Assembly: GCA_015499995.1 (NCBI GenBank)
Contig: JADNRV010000090.1
Span: 124,001-188,000 of the forward strand
DNA from: Flammula alnicola
Taxonomy: Eukaryota; Basidiomycota; Agaricomycetes; Agaricales; Strophariaceae
Direction: 5' to 3'
DNA: 64,000 nt
The translations under genes and the position numbers were made by a program. The notes beneath the pieces are model-generated. The model had not been told where the DNA came from. It ran no database searches and saw only the letters and a program-made list of their open reading frames with translations. Of this stretch, positions 1 to 11,687 are shown piece by piece; the first letter of the stretch is position 1; each line of letters starts with the position of its first letter.

Positions 1-492
1 TGAACTTTTCGACCTTTTTTCTTGATTCTAAACTTCCTATCAATGGAGACTTCCTGAATGCCTTGGACGAGGTCGATAAGACGATATGCAGAAGAATGAC
101 TGCCACTTCCTATTGCTTAAATAACGGAGGCGAAGATAATTCCACGGGAGCACCCTTCTAGTCTCCTCTGGGCCTTTAGTTAGAAGAGATATTCACATCT
201 GCGCTGGCCAAAACTCAACATTGAGATATGTAAGTGAAAACCGACGCGCACTCGACAGGACGTTTGATCTGCATTTAGACGCAATTATCGATCCATGCGT
301 CATATTTGGAATGCGCGATTTATTCCAAGCCTGATGACCGTTCAAAGTCATAATGACGGTCCACTGAGCAAAACGTCGTCATGTAGAGGTCCTTGAAATT
401 GACTTGCGATTGACTGGTAGCTGAGGTGATTCCGGGATATCCTTGTTCTCTGCATTTGTTCCCTCCCCCCTCCAACGATTTACTCGACTCCT
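1..492. other. No gene seen
   Basis: This stretch lies downstream of the small secreted protein gene. I see no reading frame with splice logic or a recognisable motif on either strand. Confidence 0.5.
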
Positions 493-1429
493 TCAAGAGC
501 AGAAAGTGATAGCAAGATTGACCTATAATTTTTTTAAGACTGTAGAAGTCATCAAGAGATGTAAGTCTTACGTCGTTAGCGTCGCATGCAACTTGAAGAC
601 CGGTGTCAGTAGGAACGAGGAAAGCCGAACGGCAGTTCGGGTTAGTGCCTGGCATCATATAATGTTTAGAGACGATAATGGCAAGGCTCGTTAATTATAA
701 TTATCACTTACAATCGGCGCCTGCTCCATCGCATCCATCGTAATACCTGAGAAAGGATAGGACTTAAGATCCTGTAGCGCGTTATCCCGAAAATTACTTA
801 CCCGAATCCAGAGGTCACGGAAAACGCATGGCTTTACAGTTTACTTGGCGTTAGATCTAAGAAAAACAGGAAACATATGGAATACAGAACTTACGGTGGT
901 ATGAGCGAAATATAAGTGCTGGAGCCATTTCCTGGAGAAGTGGGATTGAGCAAAGTCGTCCCAATAAGGGTGCATCCCTCGCCATTGAATCCACAGCCTC
1001 CTGTAATAGAGATCAGTTCTTGTATATCTCAATACCTGAGACTCGACGGTACCTGTTTGCAAGTACCTGCATTTAAAATTGGTGAGGCGGCATCGTTGAT
1101 TTGTTTAAATAAACGTACGAAATGGCTGAGATAAGAGGGCCATTGATGGTGAAGTCATCGCCGGTCGAAAGAACGTTTGTGCCTTGAATAAGGGTTGGCT
1201 ACAGCAATATTATATGAGACGGCCATATATCGTGGATCCAAGGATACGCTAATATGTCAGTGACTTACAGTGCCAAAACCACATCTAAAATACACGTTAG
1301 TCTCTGATCATGGCATTTTAAATGTGTATCCCCTCTTTACCCATTGAAAAAGTGCACGGTATGTATCTCCGCCCTAGAGCCAATGACAGCACTGGCAATG
1401 AGTAGAGACAAGAATTTGAGGGAGAACAT
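493..1429 (-). CDS. Small secreted cysteine-containing protein (glycopeptide-like)
   Basis: The gene is split into about nine short exons. It starts at the ATG at 1429 with a clear signal peptide (MFSLKFLSLLIASAVIGSRA) followed by HTVHFFNGCGFGTPTLIQG. Later exons give GGCGFNGEGCTL, the block HAFSVTSGFGYYDGCDGAGA, then CTNPNCRSAFLVPTDTGLQV and a C-terminus ITFCS before the stop at 493. Cysteines are spread in pairs, which suits an extracellular disulfide-bonded protein. Two exons are only 14 and 16 nt long, so plain ORF scanning misses most of it. It resembles a family of small secreted Agaricomycete proteins often labelled glycopeptide; the biochemical role is unknown to me. All splice sites I used are GT-AG and the frame is kept throughout, so the gene looks intact. 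Confidence 0.8.
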
Positions 1430-4333
1430 GTTAATTGATGAGCGTCAAAAGTTGGAATCGAGGACTGAAGGCCGTAGAAATTTTGGCTGAGGTTCGAGGT
1501 TCAAGAGTTAGAACCTGGCTACTTTTATACCCCAGAACACCTATTAGAATAGCTCACGCCTATGATGCAGATTGTAAAGAGCCCTATGATAATCATCTCG
1601 GCGGGGGACCAGCCTCCTTCTATTACGTACATGTTGTACTACATGTATTCTGCAGAATTCTGGGTTGCCCGAGAGTGCTCGAAATTTTACTGATTCCCAT
1701 ATATACAAGGCGAACTTCGTGTATGCATGGGTCCAAAGTTAATGTTCTACTAACGGATTGTTGAATGTTTGCAAAATGTTTGCCGTTTTAATACGAAAGA
1801 TGTATGTGGGAGACTAGCTTGGGCAGGTTACCTCACATAGTTCTCATTAGCGCAGCCTACTCTGACATGGAATCCTGAAAAGGTTTGTAGTATTAGTTTT
1901 TAGCAGTTCTCCCCGTCGAACCCGTAGGTAGTTGATACCCGCCCATCAATATTTACGTAATTACTTTTTATGTACGGTGGGAGGATAGTAGAACTCGCAA
2001 AAATATGCAAGCCCAGATGTATCAGAGGAGTACTATATGGACCATTGACAGGGGTTTAAAAAAACATACGCACTAGCCTTGCAGTACTTGTAATTAAGCT
2101 GAAAGGTGATTTCCACAGACAGGGCGCTCGGCTAGATTAGATTAGATAGTATCGAGGCTGTGCATGTCCCTTTGTACTATGTAAACACCTTCCGCATTCG
2201 TAGACGAACCATCCTTGCCTTTTGCCATTGCCTGCGACGCTATCCGCACGGCTTCCCTCCTCGACGCGCATCTTCGGCGAGCACATCCCAGAGCAGGTCA
2301 GATTGGCTTTCTCCAACGTTGCTGACTTGAAAGTATCTGACCTTTCGAACTCCAGCTGATGGCTCTGGACCGGTTGGACTCGGTTCCCGCCGCCCAATGT
2401 ATAAACAGCATTCGAGACACCTGAAAATCGAGATGGGTCATCATCGAATGTCGTTTTATACAGGACCTACATTGGAGCTACATAATACTATTGCACATGT
2501 AGAACTCAAGTGGGCCTGCCATCACATAATTATCAGGCGAAAGAGAGGTAGTGGGACGGCACAATAGGGTTTGGCGATAGGTCAGGAGAGAAAAGGCGTA
2601 AATATGGGAATGATGCGTCCCTCAGGTATCGCCTTATCCAGCCTTTTGAAATATTATTTGATGAGCAGGATATTCGACTTGGAACTACGCGATTCTGACC
2701 TCATCCTCCGTCGGAGTCTGGTTTCAACTTCACGGGTCCACTTAAACATTTAAACGTTGAATGCCGCCGAATTCGAACATCCCAAACATTATTTCTCCTT
2801 AACCAAGGCTACTTTTGAAGTTCCATTCTTCGTACCATTGGGTGGCTTTTATCGGCTCTAGCTCACGCTGTACATTTTATATTCTCTCTCTTTTCTTCTC
2901 GAAGCTGGCTTCCCAATCTCCAGCCAATCTCCTGCCAGAGAAGGAGTTGCAACGCATCGTCGTGTGCCGCACTTCATCCCTTTCCCAGTCTTAAGCTTCC
3001 GACTCAGATACTCCAACTAGTCAGCGATCTCCCCAGGGCCTTCCTACACCAGCTGATTTGGGGCACGGCTTTCTATTCCACGTCGCCGGACCGCACCTGC
3101 CCTCCTCTGGCTCCCTTCCTCACTGCCCCAGTTGTCCTATGGATGGAGAACCATATCCTGCCATGCGACTGAAGTTTGGGATCGGCCCCCCAGGTCCAGA
3201 GTCTCAGGTGCCACCGAGTTCGTGGCCCTCATGCGCTTGAGACAGCGATGTTCACAGACGTGCCCCGCCTTTGAGAGACTACTTTTATTTCCGTGGAACG
3301 CTACATTCACTTTTGGCCGGGGGTGAGCCATGTCGAGGCAATTTTCGAGAACGGTGATCATGCAAACAGGTACACCTAAATGCAAGAAGGTCATCTTTGC
3401 TTAATCCCGAGATATGTGAAGTATGTTCAGTGGACGCGGCTTTCGGGATCTGGGGCCTTGTGTAATGCCACAGACCCATCTTACGGATTTATTATCCACC
3501 CGCTGAAGAGCTACAACCCGCGTTGGACGTGAAGATGACATACCAAGGCGTCTTTGGCGATTGGCGCATCATACCATTCACCACCCTACTCCAAACTAGA
3601 TCTAGAATGCTGAAACATTGTACGTTTGAGCAGATGTCGGCAGGAACGAGGACTGAAGCTTGAAGATGGGCAAATGCCACCATGCTCATGACTGGGACCT
3701 CGCCTTTTCAGGTCTCCATACTCGGCAAGCAACGTTGACAGGTTGCGTCACTTGAATGGTTATCCAGCGCCTCGGAGAATATTGTACATATTCCCTCCAA
3801 ATCGCTCGGAGATTCTTATTCATCGGCCTTGGTGTGCCCCCATGCGTTTATAAGACGACGCTCATACGGTTCTCCGTGATTCCCTATCATCTCTAAAATA
3901 ATATCTGTGAGAACGCGTGTTCTGGCCAACTCTGATATCGGAGATGCGAAAGCACCGCACCGATTCTGATGCCACGAAGGGCGGCGTGTTGGATGCTGTG
4001 GCCAGAGCGACTCGATAAAGAATGCAACACGTCTCTTACCTACAACGACCGTACTGCGGTCTTGTCAACTTCAAACGCGTCCGGCGCTCAGGAGGAGTAA
4101 AATTATATTGGCCTACTCCATCGGGAGCTCGAAGGTGTACTTCCCCGAGGAAGTTCCGGCCATGCTACCGACCGTGCACTGTACATACTGCTATATTCCT
4201 ACGGACTGGCCACTACGTACTCTATACGCGACATGATGTTACGAACAACTGGTTACACATTAGCAAATATGTAAGTACTACAAGGAAGTGTATATCGGGA
4301 TTCCATATTTTTACCAAAGTGTGTATTAATGGG
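1430..4333. other. Intergenic, weak unassigned coding signal near 3.0-3.55 kb (+)
   Basis: Most of this 2.9 kb shows nothing definite. On the plus strand near 3000-3550 there are short open stretches that could be small exons (for example CNATDPSYGFIIHPLKSYNP around 3460-3525), but I could not join them into a convincing gene or recognise a family. Confidence 0.3.
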
Positions 4334-5681
4334 TTATGCGGGAGCCTGCTCTTTGTTGTACTCTTCGTCGCCAATACTTTCCTCGAGGATAACTGACTCC
4401 GTCACCTTTGATACGTTCGAAATTATCGAAGGTTTCAACGTCGTGCCGGAGGCTTTGGCAAACGATATGTTTCCTAGCCGTACGTTGTTTCCGTCTTGCG
4501 TCGTTCTCGGCAACGTGCTTGTCAGCATGCTGGCAGTATCCGCTGACCAGGCCGTTCCAGAAACAACTCGGAATATGATCATAAGAGTGGCGATAATCTG
4601 GATGCAACAGCCGTCGGTCAACGATTTTTTCTCTGCATATAGGGCGCGAAGGAAGGGCTTGCCTGTGCCAATGGTACAACTTGATCAAAGACATTCTGGA
4701 CTGGGTGGTTGATAAGGAAGGTCACTAGGGAGAGAAGGGAGAAGGTCGAGTAGACGATGGCAGATTCGACAATCATGGAAACAACGCCCAGGTAGTCAGC
4801 GCCATGTGAGTGCCCCATCACGCGTCTCATCCTCCAGCGGTGCAAGATTAACCTCAGCACAAGGGCGATCGAGAGCACGATGTTCAAAGCCAAAGATAGT
4901 GCAATGTATGGCGCAGTGAAGTTCGTCGTTGCGGACCACGGTGAGAAGGTCGGATTGCAGATCTGAATCGCCCACAGGATACCCATCGCTGTGGAGGACA
5001 CAAAGTCAGAAAAATGCGACGAGGGGACTAAAGTTTGAGATGGCGATTCCTGTCACTCACCAATGGTACCGAGATAGGCAAGGATGGGGATTGCCATGAC
5101 TATCCAGATAGGGAACCTACAAGTCGAGTAAATGACGAAAACACGCCATAGCTAATATTTCAGGAAAATTGTGAATTAATCCACCTGTTCCGCTATCGAG
5201 AGGCATTGTAGGCTAACCAGTATTCCATCGCATGTCCAGAGCGCGATGACCCAAAACACATCCGCAGCAGCATTTACTGGAAGATCGAAGAAGGCAACCT
5301 CAAAAGCCGCTATTCAAAAAATCATGTTACAAAGATGAATTTCCGGGAAGCAGAGAAGTGTTATTGGGAAGACTTACAAGGTCCTCCGGGGAAATTACGG
5401 TAATCGATAAAGGCGTACTCGTTGATTTTTTCCCCGCCAACCGAAAATACTGTGGCGCACACCAGTAGTAGGAAGACCACTCCTATCCAAAACCACTTCT
5501 CGCGTTTGTTGTTGGCATTCATGGATCGGTAGAGATACGCAAAACATTGAATCGACAGAGTGATGATGACTCCGTAGGCTAACGCCAACAGGAAGAGGCC
5601 AGAAAACCATGTTTTTTCGGCGAACAGCGCCTGGGATCCAACATCGGGGGTCCAGCTTGGGTCAAGGGCGCCAGTACTCAT
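4334..5681 (-). CDS. Seven-helix integral membrane protein, unknown function
   Basis: The ATG at 5681 is preferred because the upstream in-frame extension has no ATG. Exon 1 gives a short outside N-terminus and two helices (around LFLLALAYGVIITLSIQCF and IGVVFLLLVCATVFS). Following exons add VFWVIALWTCDGILL, a helix in IWIVMAIPILAYLGTI, AMGILWAIQI, a long helix IALSLALNIVLSIALVLRLI, IVESAIVYSTFSLLSLVTFL and IIATLMIIFRVV, then a polar tail ending EEYNKEQAPA. This gives about seven membrane segments and a cytoplasmic tail, a layout common in lineage-specific receptor-like proteins of mushrooms. I do not recognise a ligand-binding family. One intron (about 4571-4634) appears to be GC-AG, because keeping the frame between PLAQ and IIATLM needs a GCAAGC donor. 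Confidence 0.75.
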
Positions 5682-7165
5682 GTTGGAGCCTACTCGAACG
5701 TCGGACGAGGCGGGGAGGGCCTGGGGTGTTGTAAGGATCAAAGTCGCCTTCGTGAAACTTCTAAATACTTAAATAGATCATGGTTGTGGACAGAGACACA
5801 CGACCACACGGCCTCTCCCACTTTCCCATTTTTCAACCGCGTACCTCGGACTTTACTAATTGTCCCGCTTTTGGTGTGCAATCAAACAACGGTGGAGATA
5901 GAGACGCGGAAAAACTCCCCAGATGGGGTAATCAACTCGGTAATTGATAGATGACTTGTTCACTTATCCTGCGTTATCAGTACCCAGAATGTCCAGTGGG
6001 CGCACAAATGTCGATTCAGAGGCAGCGGGCTGACGTGTATTCAGTGGAATACATCCCAATCGACCGTAACATCTAGGTGAGCCCTGTCTGAACAAATTGA
6101 CATCGCTTAAGTTCTGGTTTATTCCTGGCTATGTCTCGTGCACATTGCCGCCCTTTGGCTATTAATGTCATAGGCCCGCCCCGTCCCGCGGAATAAATCC
6201 AAAGGAGTACGCAATGGGCACTGCAATGATATGGACCCCATTTCCTTCTCACGCCGACCTTTTACTGAGGGTGTCGTGCTCTGTTCCAGCCAAAACAGTG
6301 TCTGAAATCCCTTCCGCATCATCTGAACACAGGACATGAGAACGCTTCTGTGTCAATAATTTCCCCTTGAAAACAGTTTTATCTGTACATCGTGACCATA
6401 TGATGCACAAGCTCATATGGAAGAGGATAAACAAACTAGGAGTATGATTTAAGAGGCAGGAGCTTGACATCTAGTTTGAACTGGGTTGTGGCCAGGGCCG
6501 CCAACTGGCCACCACTGCATATCGTGTCCAATGTCAGAGGAGAGTAGGCATCGTTGATGAGTTCCCCCGGATCAGAAGCGGTCAGTCTACCGACAGCTAA
6601 TATACCACTAGTAGCAGTTATCTACATATACATTGCCAGATATTCTTGACCACTCTGATCATCTACAGCGACGCACCACGCGGAACAGATCCCGGAAACA
6701 CGAAATCGGGGCTGTTGGTGTGATAGCGCCAGCGTGAGAATGGCCATCCAGGCATAAAACGCGAGTTAATCTTTCTCTAGCGTTGCGAATACATAGCTTC
6801 CGTCAGACAACTGTTCGATGAACACGAAGAAATATATTACCAATGCTAGATCAATAGTACAGTGACGGGGAGAGAAATGGCCGTTAGTGATACACGTCGG
6901 AGGATTTCTCCATCTCCTTGCATCTCCTTGAACGCACGGTGATGGTGGGGAAGTTGGATCTTTTACAGGACGTCCTGTACGACCCATCAGGGTGTTCTTG
7001 ATGATGATTCTCATATGCCACACGCTTCAATGATAGTTGTGCATATCTATGTTCGTATCAAAATGGATCGTATTTATAACCTCGCCCAAATCGCCATGGA
7101 TATTTGCGCGTCGAAAATGTACCACTCCCACTGTCGGTAGCCTTCAGCCGAGGATTTATGGACGT
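5682..7165. other. Intergenic region, nothing supported
   Basis: No convincing coding exons on either strand. It contains the upstream region of the membrane protein gene and the 3' side of the alpha/beta hydrolase. Confidence 0.5.
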
Positions 7166-8430
7166 TTAGTTCTCTCCCAAGAACTTTTGAACGACGCTGA
7201 GGTACCTGGGGTGGAATTAGGCTATTGTGGGAGAGGGGAGACATACAATACGCACTTTTCCTGGTCTTCGTACATCGTCATATGGCTACCTTTCTCAAGC
7301 TGAACCCACTCGATATTGGGGACGCTTGTCATCCAGGGCTTCAGCGCCTTTTCCTGGGCCTGATCCTTCAGAGGGTTCCCTGACACCATCAAAATTGGGT
7401 AGGTAATCTTAGGCAAAATATCGATGATGTTCCAATCTCTAAGACTGCCAGAAGTCTTGAACTCGGACGGACCGATCCTATGGAGTCATAAGAACGTGGA
7501 AGAAAATAACAGCACAACGAGCCACTCACGTCGCCATCCACACAGTTGGATCAGCCGCAATCATCATGAAAGAGCCCAAGACATCTTCCGGCCACGGGTC
7601 GAGCGTACAGACGTGCTTCTTCATGAACTGCATATTGCCGTTCTGGTATTCTGGCGAGTGGGCTGTGCCTTCGTCCTCGTGCTTGCGCATCATGGAAACA
7701 AAATCGGACGGGAACTTTTCCAGAAGATCGTTAGCGCCCTGCTCGAATAGCTTCATTGAAGCGGGAGTGCTGATCAGGATCAGTTTCCTTAAACCCTTTG
7801 GCTGTCTTTCCGCTGCAAACTGGGCAGCGAGCATTCCTAGAGCGACAATTAGTCTGGCTTGATTTGAAGTCGCGCAATATCGATGCGAAACGTACCTCCC
7901 CAACAGTGGCCTACGAGCGCGAAGTTGTCACTGATACCGAGGTGATTTAAGAGGTTTTCAAGTTCATCCATGAACAACTTGGGAGTCCAGAAGTCACTCG
8001 GTGCGTCCGGAAGATGGGTCGAGTTTCCATTGCCGATTTGGTCATACAGCACGATGGGCCTCCTGAAAGATCGTTGGCATGAGCGATATCAATTAAAGAT
8101 TAAAATATTAACGGCCTACATCTGGCTCGTCCATAGGTGTTTATGATTCCTGCATGAGATTTTAGCATATTAAATACGACACTCGATAATTAGACACGTA
8201 CAGCATGCTAACAAACGTAGGTTGCGCTGAATTGAGTACATTTTCGATACCTGTGGTGTTCTTTGGGGTGCTTACTACTGGTGGTTGAGGCCAGGGCCTC
8301 CATGGATAGTAACCAAAGGAGTCTTGCCAGACTTGAGATTTCCAAGCACTTTGTACCAAGTTTTGTAGCTTTGACCATCGACGACAAAGGTGGCGGTCCC
8401 CGTCGCTTCTGGAATTGGAGAAGATGCCAT
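7166..8430 (-). CDS. Alpha/beta hydrolase, proline iminopeptidase / amino-acid amidase type
   Basis: The start at 8430 gives [20 protein letters not shown]. The oxyanion loop reads HGGPGLNHQ, followed by [18 protein letters not shown] and the nucleophile elbow GHCWGG. Here the residue at the centre of the elbow is Cys in a W-containing GxCxG context, where most family members have Ser (GHSWGG). The C-terminal part carries ILMVSGNPL (acid region) and [11 protein letters not shown], which supplies the catalytic His. The last short exon, ending VVQKFLGEN, lies after an intron and stops at 7166. About six exons keep the frame. S33-family members remove N-terminal Pro or other small residues, or hydrolyse amino-acid amides. 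It stands beside the UstYa-like genes, so a role in trimming a peptide product is possible but only inferred. The Cys nucleophile is unusual and merits attention. Confidence 0.85.
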
Positions 8431-8928
8431 TGCTAAGTGGATGCGAGGATGTTAACCGACCTCGTCCCTTAAATTGATGTCTAAGAACGTCCCCTGTGAG
8501 AGTTGATGTCGTAGTGGACGGCGTGGAAGTGTAATGGCTGTGGGAGACTGACGAATATGCATCAGACAAGTACAATTCTGGGTGCTAAAGCTCCGGCATC
8601 GGACATGTACGCTTTCAATCACCCATGTGGTTGTCATCAGCTACGCGTGATGTTCATCAAACCCACTCCCACTAAAAAGACGAAGAGAACCTTCGCTCTC
8701 TTCCACGAGAAGCCTGACCGTCATCATTCGCAGATGGATACACACTTTAAATTCGGGTAGATAACTGTGTACCTTAAGTTTAAGGGATTACTATAAGTAC
8801 CGACTGGCAATTTTAGTCCTCGGAATTTCGTATCGTCAAAACTTGCACAGCCCTGACCATATCAATCCAGCGCCAATGAATCCAATAATAAAGTTGATAG
8901 TCGTCCTGGTATGTAGACTACCCCTCCC
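8431..8928. other. Intergenic, nothing supported
   Basis: About 0.5 kb between the hydrolase start and the 3' end of the neighbouring UstYa-like gene. I see nothing definite. Confidence 0.5.
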
Positions 8929-9603
8929 TCACTCGACTGATATATCCGCATCCTCCCATGCATGTGTCAGAGACACGCCCTTCCATTCGTCCTGATTGTC
9001 TTCTACGAACTTGCGAATTTTTGACCAATCCCGGCATCTATGAAGCTCTCCTTGCGTTCCATTTACAGGAATCAACGTCAGGTCCGGATGACAAAGGAGG
9101 CCCTGTCTGAGGAAGTGGATACAGTGGGTATTGTGCATGTAGCTTGTATCCACATTCGAATCGAGGGTTAGCCCGAGGCGGGCAACCATGTACATGTATC
9201 GAATGGAATTTAAGCAATGGAGCTGGTGGTAAATGGCGAGTCCAAATGGCCTTCCCTTGGGTCCTATACGGGTAAGCCCAAGTTCAGGAGGAACCAGGGA
9301 GTTCCAGGCGTCGTTATCGGTCAGAGGATATGAGGTATCGTTCTTTTCGAACAATAGAGCAACCTCTCCATATTTTCCCGGCAGTTCTCTTGGGAAGTCG
9401 AACCCGACATATTCTGTGGAATTCGTTGTCATTAAAAGTATGAAAGGGGTATTTAATTGCCTACTATAGTGTGGCGATTCCAGAGCTTGAAATCTCTGGA
9501 TAGTTCTGAGCAATTTAAAAGTATAGGTGGCTTTATGACCGACAAAGGTGACAAGGAGGACGATGAAGATAGATTGGATGATGGTTAAACGTCGCGCACC
9601 CAT
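8929..9603 (-). CDS. UstYa-like (DUF3328) oxidase, motifs intact
   Basis: The protein has an N-terminal membrane anchor (IIQSIFIVLLVTFVGH), then the DUF3328 body. Both signature motifs are present: HQLHC in IYHQLHCLNSIRYMY, and the second motif HCIH in HNTHCIHFLRQGLLCHPD, followed by ELHRCRDW near the C-terminus. UstYa-family proteins are copper-dependent oxidases that cyclise or otherwise oxidise peptide side chains in ustiloxin-type RiPP pathways. The frame is open throughout, but alignment with the related gene at 16949 argues for a 51-nt GT-AG intron at about 9413-9463 whose removal gives SPHYKYVGFDFPRELPG, the family-typical junction. This is one of five UstYa-type sequences between 8.9 and 17.7 kb. 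Confidence 0.88.
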   Translation of the reverse strand: MGARRLTIIQSIFIVLLVTFVGHKATYTFKLLRTIQRFQALESPHYSRQLNTPFILLMTTNSTEYVGFDFPRELPGKYGEVALLFEKNDTSYPLTDNDAWNSLVPPELGLTRIGPKGRPFGLAIYHQLHCLNSIRYMYMVARLGLTLDSNVDTSYMHNTHCIHFLRQGLLCHPDLTLIPVNGTQGELHRCRDWSKIRKFVEDNQDEWKGVSLTHAWEDADISVE

Positions 9604-10338
9604 GTATCTCCTGAAAGGGATGGTTGAGGGTTGTGGTTAACTTTGCCATAAAGATCGTATCTTAACCAAGGACTTGGTGACCGTGAGGGACTTTTTACTG
9701 GATGGCGCGCCTAACGGCCCGCAGCGGGTCGCACGATCGAATGCACGGGCCAGCGTCGGAAGACGAATCTTTCGGCAAGCGCCCATCCGGGAAGGCGTTG
9801 CCCTTCCCGGCTCTACGTTTATGCACATACCCGATCTCGGAATCATTTGCTATCTTCGTCATGCTATTACATTGATACGCCAAATCATTTCTGGACCGGG
9901 GTACCCGTACAAGAATGCCAGTTCCGAGTACGACCATATTTAGGACACGTACTGCACCCTCGCGATCGTGGAGAAGACAGATGTAGAAGTCGACACGCTG
10001 CGAGCCAATAGTGCGAATATATATCCGTGTTTCCGAGGCCTGTACATAAGACATTGTTTTTTTTTTTTTTCCAAGTTGCCCCCTCATCATCGGATCTAAG
10101 GATCCTGGAATCTCCGAGTCTACCCATATCAATCAAAGAAATCAAATATTGCCCTCATCTTTTCTCATACTTCTGTACTTCTGCGATGAATCCGGTGCAA
10201 GTCTAACTATTAATAGTCTCTTTGTTGCACTGGCAAACGCAAGCTTTCCCCTTGAATAATTTTGCGTCACAACTCCTTGTTAATAACTAGGATTCTTGTC
10301 TTTGCGATCATAGTCAGTCGCGCAATTTTCATTGGACT
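9604..10338. other. Intergenic with A14 tract and one long uncertain ORF
   Basis: A run of fourteen T on the plus strand (A on minus) lies near 10056-10070. A minus-strand ORF of about 145 codons spans 9695-10132, but it has no recognisable domain or conserved motif, so I do not call it a gene. Confidence 0.35.
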
Positions 10339-10630
10339 CGTAGTATTTGAACTTACCTTTGGCATACGACGACAAGCCCACAAATGGATCCGGGCGAGGC
10401 AGGGATGCGAGGTCTTTTCTCTCGCAGGACTTCAAGAGTTCCGCAGCTTTGGAAGCTTGAACGGCATTTGTGAAGGAAAGAATGAGGTTTAATGCGAGGA
10501 GAATGGACAACACCCATAGGATCCAGCCTCCTGGACCTGAAGTGGGCCGTGAGTGAACGCCGCCGGGGTGCAAAGGCTGGGTACTTTCTTCGAAGTCTTC
10601 CTTGAGGGGAGTATATTCGACTGAAGACAT
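10339..10630 (-). pseudogene. Truncated UstYa-like gene, N-terminal exon only
   Basis: The exon starting at 10630 encodes MSSVEYTPLKEDFEES, a proline/glycine linker, one transmembrane helix (ILWVLSILLALNLILSF), and the family-typical end DPFVGLSSYAKG at a good GTAAGT donor. The downstream sequence (10338 down to about 9900) contains none of the remaining UstYa parts: no HxxHC, no second HC motif and no HRCRDW. The gene therefore looks like an N-terminal remnant. An alternative is that the remaining exons were displaced or rearranged, because two UstYa-like bodies on the plus strand begin less than 0.4 kb away. Confidence 0.6.
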
Positions 10631-10998
10631 GGTTGCCAACTGACGCCAGAGATGCGTGGCTATAATATGCTAGCATAGGAATGCTGATTATAAATAACGG
10701 ATCCCTGAAGAGCGCCCACGCGTGCCAGTATTGATTCATCACGATCCATGGGAATGAATCTAGGTGCAGCTTCTCTCTACGATCATTCTGATACGGCTAC
10801 GAGCGGTCTTTTCCCCTTTCCTATTAATATTACATCTTCGGCACAGGTCAATAACCTCTCTGCGTTGCTGACAACTCGGACGTTTGCCATACTGCGCCTT
10901 CGCGTCCAGACCTGGGTTATTTTATTCGGTGAGTGACGCATTGAAGGTGCGTTGTCGTACGATGTGAAGAGAATTCGCATCCCATATACTCTATCTAG

Positions 10999-11687
10999 AT
11001 GTCGCATCGCATACCAACGCCTTTGCTTGTATTGACCATCTCTCTGCTGTTGTTCGCAACTATCTGTGAGATAGTGTGTGCCCTATACTGGAAACACTCC
11101 GGGTTGAACACTCGTTCCAGGAATGTGGAATCTCGTGCGTACATCTTCTGGACTAAATTTTGAAATTCTATTCTGACTTCTTGCACAAAGCGTTCGACAG
11201 CAATAATCTTCCTTCAGAGCTACCGCTGAGCGATGCATATGCTGCAAAGCAGGTGGCAATGCTATGGGACAATCATAACTATGAAGCCACGGCGTCACGA
11301 CAATGGGATACGCTCTTCCCGAGAAACAAGGGCAGGATTAGTCTGGACGACAGCGGACGACAGTTTCAGGTTGCAATGTATAGTCACCTGGAGTGCGTCA
11401 ACAAAATCCGCCTGGCGCTTGTGGAAGCCAGGGATCTCTTGAAAGGCACCTCACTTACACCGACTTCGCCTCCATTCCAAGCTCGAGAGGAAATTGATGC
11501 TTGCTTTGGTCAAATTCGTCAAGCAGTCCTTTGTGCCGGAGATTTCACGACCAACCCCACTGTCCTAACATTTACGAATGACTCTTTGGAGAAATTTGAT
11601 ATCGATACGGTCGAAGTTGGTACATATCACAGATGTAGGGACTGGACAGCAGTGCGTGAAGCAACCACAAGGATGAGTATAAAATAA
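10999..11687 (+). CDS. UstYa-like (DUF3328) protein lacking the HxxHC histidines
   Basis: Exon 1 (ATG 10999) gives a membrane anchor, LLVLTISLLLFATICEIVCA. After a short intron the body reads PFDSNNLPSELPLSDAYAAK, then RQWDTLFPRNKGRISLDDSG. The position of the first catalytic motif reads MYSHLECVNK instead of HQLHC, and the second reads EEIDACFGQIRQAVLC instead of HCxHxxRQ, so the usual histidine ligands are missing. The C-terminal HRCRDW box is kept. The overall fold signature (W at the AW/QW box, HRCRDW) still places it in the family. It may be a non-catalytic partner of the intact paralogues, since UstYa proteins often work in pairs (UstYa/UstYb). The frame is intact, so I do not call it a pseudogene. 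Confidence 0.8.

Noticed and set aside
2130..2148. TAGATTAGATTAGAT tracts here, near 21784 and near 53549, telomere-like
   Set aside because: Too short and scattered; the fungal telomere repeat is TTAGGG.
3058..3394. Several overlapping ORFs on both strands
   Set aside because: GC-rich stretch open in many frames; could not be joined to a gene.
9695..10132. Minus-strand 145-codon ORF next to an A14 tract, possible retrogene
   Set aside because: No domain, conserved motif or splice structure; GC-rich random open frame is as likely.
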